DNA from: Dissophora ornata
Taxonomy: Eukaryota; Mortierellomycota; Mortierellomycetes; Mortierellales; Mortierellaceae
Direction of reading: 5' to 3'
Length of the DNA: 64,000 bases
Assembly: GCA_025201705.1 (NCBI GenBank)
Contig: MU616580.1
Span: 1 to 64,000, forward strand
Below the pieces are notes generated by a model. The model was not told where the DNA came from, did no database searches, and worked only from the letters and a program-made list of their open reading frames with translations. A program made the position numbers and the translations under genes. Shown here in pieces: positions 21,736-33,060 of the stretch. Positions within the stretch are counted from its first letter, which is position 1. Every line of letters starts with the position of its first letter.

Positions 21736-22026
21736 ACAATGCATCAACCGAAAAGAAAAATCGCGCTCAATGTGATGGCGGGTGGTCACGCTAGGTATTT
21801 CAATGATCGTGCGAGTTGCAGTTACACAATAAAGAGAGGGAGAGAGAGATCTGCTTCAATTCAACAAGAGCTGCCCATCTTTTCTTTTTCTTTGTGCGTC
21901 AATCCAAACACGACGCGCGTTGTACCCAGTGGAAGTCGACATCGCACACAAGGACGAGAAAGCCAGGAGGACATAAACAATCGACACTCACTGGGTCGCT
22001 TGCAATTGGAAAAACAACAGAAATAA
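21736..22026. other. Intergenic spacer
   Basis: This stretch lies between the DUF4097-like gene and the SNF5 gene, both on the plus strand. It contains a short purine (GA) tract near 21833-21850 and is the likely SNF5 promoter. No gene is visible. Confidence 0.5.
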
Positions 22027-24197
22027 ATGGCCTCGTGGGTGAACCACACCTCTGCAACCATGCAGAACCATGCGCCTGCTCGTCGTTCTGGACCGACCGG
22101 ATCCGACAGCGGATCACCTGCTCCTTCTAATTACTCTACACGCGGATCCAGTCGTCAACAGCAACAGATGCAGCAGCAGCAGCAGCAACAACAGCAACAG
22201 CAACAGCAACAGCAGCAGCAGCAGCAACAGCAACAACAGATGCAACAGCAGCAGCAGCAGATTCAGCCTCATCATCAACAACCACACCATCACCCCCAGT
22301 TCCCTGTCCACCCTCAACAACAACATCAATTCAAACAATATCAACCGCCACAGCAGCAACAACAGCATCACCACCACCCTCAACCTCACCACCCGCACCA
22401 CCTGCAGCAGCAGCACCATGCGCCCCATCATCCATCACCAATGTCCATGCCACCGCGCTTCCCCGCTGCTGCTCCCCCCGCTGCACCGGGCGGCTCGCCG
22501 TATGGATTTAACCCTCACAGCGCTGCCCACGCGAGCTCGACTTCCAGGATGGTTAACGCGTTTGGAACTTTCAGTACCTATGCTTCGAGGATACGGGAAG
22601 CCAACAGCGCCTTGATTTTACCACCAGCGTTGGGACGACGCGCGAAAAGGGCCGTGGTCTCGATGGCAGAGAGCGACGAGGATGATTGGGACTTTGAGGA
22701 CTCGCCCCGCGGCACTCCTACGAGACATCAGAGGCAACAGGCGATGCTTGAGAAGGAGAGACTGGAGAAAGAAAAGAAGGCCTGGGTTCGCCGACCTAGA
22801 AGGACGCGCCACGTTTTCAGGTAAAGGAACCTATTTAATTTTAATCCACGTCCATGCACAGGAACCAGAAAAAAAATGCAGTGGAATTTATTGCTGATCC
22901 CTCTCTATTTTTTTTTTTTTGTTCCCTCGTAGCTCACAAAAGGATCTTGAGGCTGTGGCGGATCAGGATGCGATTTTGGTTCCTATCCGCCTCGACATTG
23001 ACACGGACGATTACCGTCTGCGCGACACGTTTACCTGGAACGTCAATGAACAGCTTTTGACACCCGAAAAGTTTGCAGAGATCCTCTGTGACGACTTGGA
23101 CCTGAGCACGGTCAAGTTCGTTCCCGAAATTGCACAGTCAATCCGGAACCAGATTGCGGAGTTTGAGCCGGTCGCAGAAGTTCAGGTCCCGAATGAAGGG
23201 TCGAGGGTTATTATTCAGGTAGGATAAAGAATGGGAAAAAAATGCAACGTTGGACATACTGGGGAAGGAAAACAAGTGTATCTAACGCATTGCGTATTTT
23301 ATGATGGCGACTAAATAGCTGGATTTGCATGTTGGAGGCATAAACCTCCGAGACCGATTTGAATGGGATGTGGGCTCGGATTTGACACCTGAGGAATTTG
23401 CAAGGCAACTGGCAGCAGACTTGGGCATCGGAGGCGAGTTCGTTGCTATGATTGCGCATGAGATTCATGAACAGCTTTATCGATTTAAGCAGGACCGCTT
23501 GCTGGACCGCGGATTTGAGGCTGAACCCTTGTATTCTGGGTTCCGACCCACGGACGAGGGCGAAAACTGGAGTCCGGCTCTCGAAACTCTTACTGCTGAG
23601 GAATATGAAAAGATTTTGGAAGATAGGGAGAGGAGTATTCGGTACGTAGACCGAAAAAAAAAAATGATGGGGAGGCAAAAAAATTTCCGACTTGTAGTTC
23701 GTAGACGAGATTCGCTAACTTTTTCTCTCCTTTTTTTTTCTTCTAGACGAAACCGAAGAGCTACATCTAGCTACTCAAAGCGCCGTGGCGTCACTGCTTC
23801 ATATAGTGTACCAGGTGTAGGCTCAGGTTACACTAGCAAGATCACGAAACGCGGCCGGGTTGCTGCTCAGCGACATGCAGTCATGATGAATCAGAGCGAG
23901 TTTGAGAACTGGCAGTGTCAACAGTGTGGACTCGGCGCTCAGTCGACTTACATGTTACGCTCGGGTCCCGGTGGTGAAAAAACATTGTGCAACACATGTG
24001 GCCTTCATTGGGCAGTCCACGGAGTGCAGCCAGAGGACAGGAAGGATCTGTTCAGGTTTAATGCCGGAGCTGCAGAAGAGAATCGCAGTGTTGCTGCAAC
24101 TCCTTCGACGACTGCAACACCTGCAGCAACGACAACTGCAGCGGGGACACCCGCTGCTGCACCTGAAACACCGACGGCGGCATCAGTGGGGGCATGA
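22027..24197 (+). CDS. SNF5: SNF5/SMARCB1-type chromatin remodelling subunit with GATA finger
   Basis: Exons are 22027-22820, 22933-23218, 23319-23641 and 23747-24197; phases close and give 617 residues. SNF5/Sfh1 proteins are core subunits of SWI/SNF- and RSC-type nucleosome remodelling complexes in the nucleus. Residues ~45-80 are a pure polyglutamine tract followed by Q/H/P-rich sequence. An acidic DEDDWDFED segment lies near 220. The SNF5 domain has its two repeats: ILVPIRLDIDTD...LRDTFTWNVNE...TPEKFAEILCDDL, and LDLHVGGINLRDRFEWDV...TPEEFARQLAADLGI. Near 520-560 is a GATA-type zinc finger (CQQC, then CNTCGLHW), as found in several fungal SNF5 homologues. The tail is Ala/Thr-rich. The sequence does not decide between Snf5 and Sfh1; the terminal GATA finger is the distinctive trait. 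Confidence 0.92.
22159..22260 (+). repeat. CAG/CAA polyglutamine repeat
   Basis: A mixed CAG/CAA tract, in frame in exon 1 of the SNF5 gene, encodes about 33 glutamines interrupted by two Met. The mixed codons should make it more stable than a pure CAG run. Confidence 0.9.
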
Positions 24198-24404
24198 AGG
24201 GATAACTAGTGAGGGTTTTTTTATCATCCAGACGCCTTTCTTGTCCCATACACCATACATTATTAGCGTCTCTCTCATAAAAAGCATAGTAATACTAGAT
24301 ATTGTGTTTATTACACTTCAACATGAACCTGGAGAATATCTTGATGAGAACAAGACAAGCGAAGACAAGCACAGAGAAAATACGACTTCGCACACCCTTT
24401 CCAT
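24198..24404. other. Convergent 3' ends
   Basis: This 207-bp stretch lies between the stops of SNF5 (plus) and the Cid1-like transferase (minus). It is AT-rich; nothing else is seen. Confidence 0.5.
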
Positions 24405-27400
24405 TTAGCTCGCCTTTGGTGCATTGCTATCCCTAGCTCTGGGAGGCTGGTTGGATTTGACAGGTGAGTTGCTGTCATTTTTACCGTTGTTGCTGCCTCC
24501 AGTCGACCCTCCAGTTTCACCGCCTTTGGACTGGGTAAGAAGGATCTTCTGCGTCTTGGCCAATACAGGGAACGCCGACTGTTGCGGCTTTTGCTTCCCG
24601 CCAGAGCCCGACACCGGGGCAGGGTTAGCGAGAGCACGGCTGTTGTTGCTCTTGGCTCGGGACTTGTCCAGTTGGTCGTTGTGGTTCTTTTGATTGCTCA
24701 GCTCTTGGATCAACCCCGATTGCTCGACCTTTCGACTCGGCTGAAGTTTGGCCGTCGTCGCAGGGGTGTTTGTTGCGGCTCCTGCAGAGAAAGGCTTTGT
24801 AGGGGCCTTCTTGTGCACCAATCCACTAGTTGGAACCACGGAAGTGGTTTCGGACCGCCTTGGCTCGGCGCCTTTAACTACCGTCCTAGTTGGTTCTCGC
24901 GGTGATCCAGCAGCAGTTGCAGTCACTGCCGGCTTTTGCTGTTGTTCTTTCTTTCGCTCAAGTTTTCTCTCTGTCTTTTTCTCTCTCGGCCGGGCAGTTG
25001 CAGCATGCGCGACAGTAGCGACAATGCTTGCTTTATCTCCTACCTGTAGCAGCTGCTGTTGTTCGGGGTGATACTCTGAGATGACTTCGAACGCTCTCTG
25101 GAACTCGCCACGACTCAATCTCAGGTACAATGTCTCAAAAATCCTCCACACTCGGACTAAATGCCACCCTGAACATGAACCTGCCACGTTACGATCCCTA
25201 ATAAACGGGTCCATCACCACCAGCTTTTTCTCGCCTTTACCACGCTGCAATGACCTTTTGTTGTCGCCGGCCGTCTTGGCATCTCGGACCTTGAACCCTC
25301 CGCCGACTCGAACATTGACCTCCATAGTCTGGTAATCGTAATAGCGCGAGTAAAACTCGAAAAACTCAAGTAAAAGTCGGCCCACCGATTTGGTGTTAGC
25401 GGTGCCGAAATTGAGGTGACGAGTGTAATCGCGATCATATGTGCAGTCAATCACGTCCTTGCCGCCCCGACCGTCGTGATTCATCTGGATATGGAGGGGC
25501 GTCATGTGTTCTGGGGCCTGCGCTTGCAGTACTGGCAAGACCGGCGGCTCCTGTTGTTGTGATGATTGTTATATTTAAAGTTAGCGAAAGCGTGAATAAA
25601 TTGAGGTCAAATCAGTTGACAAATGTCATGCGCGTAGCAATGAAAAGGCGTAGACAGGATCTTGCCTGTGCTTGTAAAAATCCGATCGCCATCATCACAT
25701 AGGCGTAGCTGCTCAGCCAGGCCTGACTAGAGTCATTGATATGATGCTTCTTAACCAGGGCTTTCAGGTTGTAAAGAAATGGTCGCACACGGTCATCGAT
25801 CAAAGTGTAACACCGAATCAGCTCGCTGTTGTGGATGCCCAGGACATGGTTCGTGTTGATGTCGCAATTGATTTTTGAATTCGGATCCACAAATTTCACG
25901 ATTGGTACCCTTGCATCGGTGATGGCCTTGACTTGAGTCATACCGCCCTTTCGCAAGACATTCGCTAACACGCGCATGTTATTGTAGGACTGTGTCTTCT
26001 GAAATATAGGTGTTGTAATGCATAAATCGGCATCGCTCAACTCTGATCCGAGTCCACTAGCGTATGATCTTAGTAAGAAAGCAAAATCATAAGAAAGGCT
26101 ATTAACTCCCGCTTATTTTGTTTGGAAAGCGTCTCAGAGACCGCAGCAGTATCCGTACCCAAAGACCTCAAGACGGAGTGCATCTCTGGGGAAGTTACTA
26201 TCCAGGATCGCCTGCAACTTTTTGATGAGCTTTTCTCGCCTGCTCATGTAATCTTGACTGGGCACCAAACGCTGGATAGTGTGATAGTGCAGAATTTGAC
26301 AAATCACAGTTTTAGTAAGTTGCATGAGTGGAGTAGGACTATAGGACGCAAACCTCCCATTCGATCTCCCGCTCATTAACATACCTGATATAGTTCAATC
26401 ATTGAGGTGCTGATCTTTCCATAGGCGTCGCTTGTGGGCATAACAACCGGCAGATCAAGCTGTCCCTGCAATCCATACGTGATCTTTTTTTGATCTTGGA
26501 TAATTTGAAGACCCTGTAATTGTTGCTCAATTGCCTTTAGATGTTCTTCTGCTGTCATCGCTCCTGCACCCTCGCCTTCGTGTCTGCCCCCAGCCCTTTG
26601 GGCCTTCAGAGTTAAGCGGTCCGTTTTTCTTTGAATGTACCGCGATCCGTACTGAAAAATCGCATTTTTCACAACAACATCCATGTTCGACTGAGGGATG
26701 GCCATGCCCCAGAGCTGTGTTCGCAGGCTGTATATGATTCTAGCAATCATATCCTGATGGCCAGCTTCAGCTTCTGCATATTTGCTTTCAAAGCGTTTGA
26801 TATGAGCTGCGTCAAGGATCGGAACCATCATGTCCATCGCGGTGGACTCTCCATCTTTTGGAAGTACGATCTTTAAAGCGGATTGCTCCTGCGTGGCAAA
26901 ACTAGAGACAAATTCCCTATCATTCTGACCTGGCCGCGGCAATACGAACCCGTTACAACCTCCAATAGAATAAACATAACGTCTGAGAGTATCCTCGACA
27001 TTCAGCGATGCCTGCGCTAGTTGAGTCGCCATGTTAGCGCTTTGATGATGTTTCGGATGTCCATCATTGTAGATTCTACATGTCTGCTGAGCGAGATCAA
27101 GATCTTTGGCGAGTTCCCCGAACGTGACTTGAACATATTCGGCTCTTTGTGGTTCCTCCTCGCGCTTGCCAGAACGAGAGGTTGTGGCCTTTTCGAGCAG
27201 GATCGTGTCGAATACGAGATCAACGAACTGGATCTTTTTATTGGAGGAGCCAATGCCATTTCTGGCAACTGCAGATCGGCTGGATTGATTTGCTGATACC
27301 TATGACAGAGGATGATCAGAAAGTGAAGAGAGAGATAGGGGTATGGAGACATGGAGTAAGTTGGTGGCAAACGAGCTGCAGACCGCGCAAGGGTGGAGTG

Positions 27401-27671
27401 CGCGAACATGAGAGCACTGGCAAATGCGCAAACATCTGGCTGGCTGGCTGCATCGGCAAAGTAAGAATCCAAATGCGACTACGATGCTCACCTCCATGCT
27501 GTTTGCAGACGGGATGAAGGTTTGTTGTGTGTTGGCGGATGGAGAAGAGAGCGATCGCGAAAGAAAAGTGTGGTAATAGACACCACTGCCGCAGTCCACA
27601 GTCACTGGAGTGATCCTCTTCCCTGCGCGTTGTTGCTGTGCGAGAGGCTCGAATAATTCAACCAAGCACAT
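24405..27671 (-). CDS. Cid1/TUTase-type non-canonical nucleotidyltransferase
   Basis: Exons in transcript order are 27492-27671, 26385-27299, 26159-26271, 25666-26068 and 24405-25550. Phases close and give 918 residues. Proteins of this family add uridines or adenosines to RNA 3' ends and so control RNA turnover. The nucleotidyltransferase core is visible near 404-421: GSYASGLGSELSDADLCI has the family's G-S motif and the first two catalytic aspartates; the third is in KINCDINTN. It is followed by a PAP-associated domain (SYAYVMMAIGFLQAQ, LLLEFFEFYSRYYDY, MDPFIRDRNVAG). About 365 N-terminal residues have no domain I recognise. The C-terminal ~150 are K/Q/S-rich and disordered. The intron between exons 4 and 5 uses a GC donor (CAG then GCAAGA). 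U versus A specificity cannot be told. Confidence 0.88.
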
Positions 27672-27747
27672 GCTTCCACACAGGCACAATTACACAATAA
27701 TGCCCGATTTTTTATTGAAAATATTATATTTCAGCCTCCAAGGCTTC

Positions 27748-29883
27748 TCACTGCATCTTCTTCGCGTTCGCCACCGCCTTCGTCCTGATTGGCAATTTAC
27801 GCACCTCGGGCAAAATTCTGCTCGCCAAGACCGTGACAACTGCAACTGCCACCGAGGCTGCCCCGTAGCACACCAGTGGTCCTACGCGCCAATATAAACT
27901 GCAAGCAGCAATAGGACCTGCAGCACGACCGAGCTGGCCCCAGGAACGAAATCGACCCAACGCAAGGCCCTTGCCGATAGGCTGCACAGCTTCTGTCTCA
28001 GTGTCGTTCGAACTTTGGCTGTCGGATCCCATGTCGCATACCAAACTGGCCAGGCTAGTCAAACAATTGACAACCGTCGCGCTTGTAACGGCCAAGCCGG
28101 TCGCTCCTGCGTACAGTCCCCACATCCTTGTCTTCCTGGACCAATCCTGAGCATTCACCCAAAGCACCGCGTCCCTGAATACGGATGATTCCAGTTTTTC
28201 GTCCACAATCGATGAATCTCCAAGAGTAGAGCCACCACCAGAGACAAGGGCGATGCACCCCAATCCGATCGCAGCGGCCATCATTCCCTGCAGCACCATG
28301 CGCTTCTCTCCGACTTTGTTCGCCCTTCGGCGCACATAACCGCCCTGAATCAACGATGACAAAATTCCGATGTAGCCAAGCAAGGCACCCTGCTGCATAT
28401 GCGTAAAGTCAAAGAGATGGAACGTCAGGAACGTCAATGTGAACTCCATTCCCGAGAACAGGAACAGATGCGCAAAATGGGTGAGCGAGAGTCTGCGTAG
28501 GTAGCTGTGCTGTAATCGAACGATTCTCTCGGCATCCATAATAATAGGGGAAATCTTCGGAGATCCGTTTGCGTGAGTTGAGCCATTTTCTGTTGCTGAT
28601 GCTGACGAGGTGCCGTTTCCCTGCGCCTTTGCTTTCTTCTCGTCCTCTACTGTCTGCTGAACTGCCAATCTCCAACTCTCAGAATTCGTCTCGGGCAACT
28701 TGGCGTAGAGGTAAAGGCTTTCGACTGTAAGCAGCACCATCGCCAATAGAGCCGATCCGGAGAAGGGGTGCAGCCCGTACTGCGCCAGATCAGGGAATAG
28801 AGCCACCAAATCCTTGTTAGCAAAGTGTGCGCCGAGTGCGGGTCCAACAGTGAAAGCGATGGCAAATGCTATTCCGACCATGGCCAGTCCTCGTGAGCGT
28901 GTTGCTGGGGTGGTGATGTCGGAGATCATAGCGATCGATAGTTGGACGTTGCCCTCACTGAGTCCACCGATAACTCTGGAGAGTACAAATAGCTCAAACG
29001 AGTTTGCGAAGAGCCATACGCCACAGGAGACCAGGTTTCCGAGCTGTGAGCGAAGAAGACAGAACAAGACCAAGGTTAATTGCCATTTCATACTTGAGTG
29101 TGTACATGTACCATGGAGGATAGTGTCGTCTGCTTATTTTTCCCGGCCATGCCTTACCATGCTGATTAAGAGAACGCGTCTTCGTCCCAGTACATCTGAA
29201 AGCTTTCCAATGACAGGTGATGCCACAAATTGGAGAATTGAGAACAAGGATCCCAAGGCGCCCCCGAGAAGAACGATGTCCATCTTTGGTGGTCGCTTGA
29301 CGGGATTTGCCTCTGACCCATGGTGCTCTTCCAGCCCGATCATGTTCTGAAAGTCTGTTAGGCGCGATAATGACCATGCTAAGAGTGAGGACTATGTATT
29401 AAAGATGATGTAAAACAAAATACAGAAAAGGGGTATTATTATGTGTGTATCAATTTGCAATTGTTTGAAGTTCTTTGTTGTTTAGAGCAGCTCGTTTCTC
29501 CTATGGCTTAAGAAATGAAAAATAGGGCGTCTGCAGAGTTGCTGTTCATTATGTCACGGCACGAGAGTAAGGTACTGAGCTTTCCAGGCTTTCTGTCCAG
29601 GATCACTTTGCACCTCCCCCAGAAAAAAAAAAGTGAAACGATTGATTGCATCAACCAACCAACCATCTGTCATGGCCATTGTGGTGCATACCTGATCTCC
29701 ATGTTCACTTTCGCGGTAGAACTGCAGCAGCCTCGGGAACAGCGGCAGGATGATGGTGAACGCAAGAATATCGAGCAACAAGGCAATGAAGACGGTCCGC
29801 GTGACCTGGACGACAGATACTGCAGGTGTTGACGTGGCTGTCTTTGACCTGCTGGTGCTTGCAGCATGTCGTGTTCTCGCCAT
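27748..29883 (-). CDS. Major facilitator superfamily transporter (MFSD10/TetA-like)
   Basis: Exons in transcript order are 29692-29883, 29158-29346 and 27748-29043; phases close and give 558 residues. The protein has about 12 hydrophobic segments. The first, FIALLLDILAFTIILPLFP, has the D...F-PxxP pattern of the drug:H+ antiporter group. The MFS signature GKLSDVLGRRRVL lies between helices 2 and 3. A long loop with basic and Ser/Asn-rich sequence divides the two halves. The overall look is closest to the tetracycline-resistance-like MFSD10 branch, so export of organic anions or drugs is the best guess; the substrate is unknown. Its 3' end lies only 76 bp from the start codon of the Cid1-like gene, which is transcribed in the same direction. 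Confidence 0.88.
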
Positions 29884-30234
29884 TGATTATAATGTGCTGG
29901 TGATGGAAGTGGCGGAATGAGCAAGTCGAATGAGAAGATTGTTTTGAAGAAAAGAGAGAAAAAGAAGACGAAATAGAGAGAAGAGGATAGGTAGTATTCG
30001 CCTATTGGTAGAACTCGAAGATGGTGTCGTGTCCAAGGAAGCGCTCTCGATCTGATAACAAAAATACGGCCAACCCACTTGTGTGGCTTTCCGGTTATCT
30101 TTTTATTGATGCGCCACCAATTCCCATCTCTTTTTTGGCCCCCTTCCTTCCTTCTACAACTGCTACTGCTGCTGACATCAGAACCGCTGGCGGTATTCCT
30201 GTCATCCAGTGCGATAAGTGCCTCCACAAATACG
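29884..30234. other. Promoter side of the MFS gene, with a possible gene tail
   Basis: This is the upstream region of the minus-strand MFS gene. It overlaps the downstream part of a second minus-strand frame (through about 30330) that may continue the broken gene at 30235-30705. It holds a Ser/Lys-coding stretch and no domain. Confidence 0.35.
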
Positions 30235-30705
30235 TCAATTGCCGGCTGGAAATCCGCCTCCACCTCCATCTGCTCCACCCGACGCTCCTGCCCTGACTTG
30301 TCCTTCATGTATGTCCTCTCCACCAATGCCTCGGTCTTGAACCTCCTTTATCCTGTCCAGCCGCTCCTGCAAAATCGGCATTGGGTGCTTGATGACTACC
30401 AACAGCACAAAATGTTCCCCATTTTCGGCATAGCTCTTCGTTTTCGCCATCAACCCGACCGTAGCCACTTTTAGCCAGTCCTGATCTGTGGATCTTGTTA
30501 ATCTCAGCAGTCTTGGTTGCATCCCGCCGAGTTCACGGACATAGTCACCAACATGGACGTATGCCACGTAGTGAATCGTATCCACAGCCTCCGTTTCAAT
30601 CTCTCGATCTCTTTTGACGAGAGACGAGAGGACAATCCCTGGATCGCGTTCATATTTCCCGGCCAAACTGTTGTGGTTGTCGCGCAGTTGTTTGCAGTTA
30701 GTCAT
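29990..30705 (-). pseudogene. Unrecognised gene, frame broken near 30330
   Basis: An ATG frame begins at 30705 (MTNCKQLRDNHNSLAG) and reads well as protein through KHPMPILQERLDRIKEVQD. It then becomes Gly-rich and stops at 30235. From about 30335 another frame takes over with protein-like sequence (ALVERTYMKDKSGQERRVEQ, DFQPAIDVFVEALIALDDR). The natural reading passes from one frame to the other at about 30320-30340. No pair of splice sites there gives an intron of normal length. I read this as a frameshifted gene or remnant, or a sequence error. No family is recognised. It lies at the edge of the transposon-scarred island. Confidence 0.35.
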
Positions 30706-30737
30706 TGCTAATCCTTTGTTCTAGAGGGAAGAGGGCT

Positions 30738-30815
30738 TGCGGTGTCCCTGTTAAGTGTCATTGTTAAGTGTCCTTGCTAAGTGTTCTTGTTTGGTGCCTT
30801 TGTTAGGCGTTCTTG
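30738..30815. repeat. 13-bp minisatellite, six units
   Basis: Six head-to-tail 13-mers occur: tgcggtgtccctg, ttaagtgtcattg, ttaagtgtccttg, ctaagtgttcttg, tttggtgcctttg and ttaggcgttcttg. The spacing is exactly 13 with no indels, while the units differ by 1-6 bases. The period is not a multiple of three, and stops occur in the frames crossing it. Confidence 0.9.
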
Positions 30816-31690
30816 CCTTGGGATCAAACGCGACTGCGAATTCTTTAACACGGACCCAATCTCCAATCCAGGAGCATTGGTCGAGGGCGAAGCCTGAGTA
30901 CCGCAGGCATCGGAGATAACCTGATTAGCAGAATAACCCTTGCCTATCTCGACGTTTTCGTTCAGATCCTCGGCCTTGGAAAGTCGACTGCCCTGTGGCC
31001 TGAGCAAGAAAATGAACCCACAGACTGGATCCGGTTCGAGGAACGAGCGACTCGTCATCGAGAGGACGCACCTCTGATGGCATTCTTTTGCATTGGCATA
31101 TTAAACACCGTTGGGACTGGCTCGATCGTGGAATCAATTGGCATTGTATCTGAGAGGCAGGACGAGGACGGAAGGCGATTAGAATGAAGGGTTATTTACC
31201 ACCAACAGCGCGTGTCACGTTATTTGCCTTTTGTTGGTCATCGCGTTAGCTTTGAGGTCCGTCTCCTACGCGTTCTAGGCATGGTTTATACATCACTCGC
31301 GTGAGAAAAACGCGCAATCTTGAGGCGTAATTCTCTGAATAATCTCGATCATATAAGTACTCACCGCCAATACATAATGTCAATGTCGAAAATAAGGAAA
31401 CGACGCCTCTAGGAAACAAAACTTGCGCAACGTAAGGCTAACGACTTACACTTCAGGCTTGTACAGAAAAGAGTGCTAATTTGGCCTGAGATTGTGCCTA
31501 AGGTCCCAGACTACGATACTTTCTCGTATGTCTTTACTATTACCGCCGCGCCTTGCAGCACGACTGAAGGAACCAAAAGTCGCTTAATGAATTGAAGCAG
31601 GTTCGAGACAGAAAGCATTTTCGGCCTAGATGGGTGGGCTATGAGATGGATTGACCACCCATATTCTAGGAGAAAACCGTGGAACTGTAG
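30816..31690. other. Gene-poor stretch, possible broken ORFs
   Basis: Short minus-strand frames at 30777-31140 (for example MPIDSTIEPVPTVFNMP from an ATG at 31144) look weakly protein-like but do not join into a model. 31145-31690 is AT-rich without a gene. The stretch may be decayed coding sequence; no family is recognised. Confidence 0.35.
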
Positions 31691-32870
31691 TTAGAAACCA
31701 GATATGGAGATGTGCCTTTCTTCGTGGCAACTCGGCAAAGGCGAAGTATCGCAAAGGCGAAGGGCAACTTCTACCCATCCAGTCCGTGTAGTGCATGTTT
31801 CCGAACTCACATTCTGTTTGTGGTTCGTGGTACGAATTATCCTTCGTGCCACTAGGTTGACAATGACATTTTTGCTCTTTGCATTGAAATAAGTTAATGA
31901 GTTGTTGTGGCCATCCAAAAGTGAAGGATCAAAAAATTAAAATTAAATTTTTTCCGCGCGAGGGCCGTACACAGAACGAATGGCTTCCGTTTATCCGACC
32001 CATCCGCATTGGAGCAGAGAAAAATGAACGTTCTGGTTTCTTTGACAAACCTCTTGCCACGGATGGGACCCTCGGAAAATGTTTTGTTCTACATGACCTT
32101 GAGGCAGACGTTTCATCGCAATTGTAGATATTCTTGGGTTTATAGTTTGACAATTGACTTTTGACTACTTCGATGGCTTCTTGATGCTCTTCGAGATCAA
32201 CAGACCCACTTTCGATGTGACCAATGTGCAGCTTGATGTTTTGGTGCCTCTGGAACTTGTCGAGCCATCCAAAAGAGAAGCCGAAAGATGGCGGTGGCTT
32301 TTTGGCCCGATACTCCTCCTGCATGTCATTGTAAATGGAAAAGGCCTGTTCTCTGAAATAGAAGCCACCAACAGGGAGGCTTACAGGTTATAAGTAGTAT
32401 TATGCGTTAGACACCAAGGTAGAATGTCATATTAAACAAACAGAATTACAAAGCACACCATGCTCTATTCGCCGCCTGAAAACAACATAAAGGCTTTTTC
32501 ATGCTCCATAGGTCTAGGATACATCCATGTGAACCTTTTTACAGTTGTGGAGCTCATGAGTCCAGCCTTGGCCAGAATCAACTTTGCAGACCGCCATATT
32601 CGTGAGGAAGTAGAGCGAGTGAATCTGTATTTCGACAGTTGACCAATGTGATATGGAGTTAACTTGGGCTGGAGTTCATACTCTATTAGGAACTCCTGGA
32701 TGAATTGCACCTTAAGAGCAACACTAACTGAGCGACAAGGTATTGTGGGGCTACGGTTAGAAGTCTCCTTTGGTCGGGTTTCTTTGAGGACATGGGAGGA
32801 GTGGCAGGAAAAAAGGAGGACCACCGTTCCTGAGTCAGCTTCAAGCCACATTTCATTTAGTAATCAAAAA
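31680..32870 (-). mobile_element. Decayed pogo/Tigger-type DDE transposase
   Basis: On the minus strand, 32465-32851 encodes a helical region with VQFIQEFLIEY and LSKYRF segments, resembling the N-terminal helix-turn-helix of these transposases. A possible intron acceptor near 32350 is followed by a CENP-B-like segment (FGFSFGWLDKFQRHQNIKLH) and then IYNCDET. That corresponds to the family's IYNxDET start of the DDE domain with the first catalytic Asp. After this the reading moves between frames: RTFIFLCSNADGS appears in another frame near 32000, followed by stops. The catalytic core is therefore broken and incomplete. Terminal inverted repeats were not found, so the borders are approximate. 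Pogo/Tigger elements are class II cut-and-paste transposons; this copy should be dead. Confidence 0.7.
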
Positions 32871-33018
32871 TTAAGGTGCATCCTAATGTGGAGTTGGAGG
32901 AACAGAGAAGCACCTTGTTGCAGCTGTGATACTCTTCTCCTACCGAGACTGACCCGTTTCTGGACAAAGCGGCGTTATTAATAGCTCCCTGCTGTCCATG
33001 CTGTCAAGTTATTCGTCC

Positions 33019-33060
33019 GTATCCGGACTGCCTCTTGCGTTTGTAATTGCAGCCGGATAC
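33019..33060. repeat. Inverted repeat / hairpin
   Basis: Left arm gtatccggactgc (33019-33031) and right arm gcagccggatac (33049-33060) are complementary except for one bulged base, with a 17-nt loop. It could be a hairpin, a transposon end, or half of a decayed terminal repeat of the neighbouring element. Confidence 0.7.

Noticed and set aside
22114..22431. Poly-leucine ORF on the minus strand
   Set aside because: It is the reverse complement of the SNF5 polyglutamine/histidine coding repeat.
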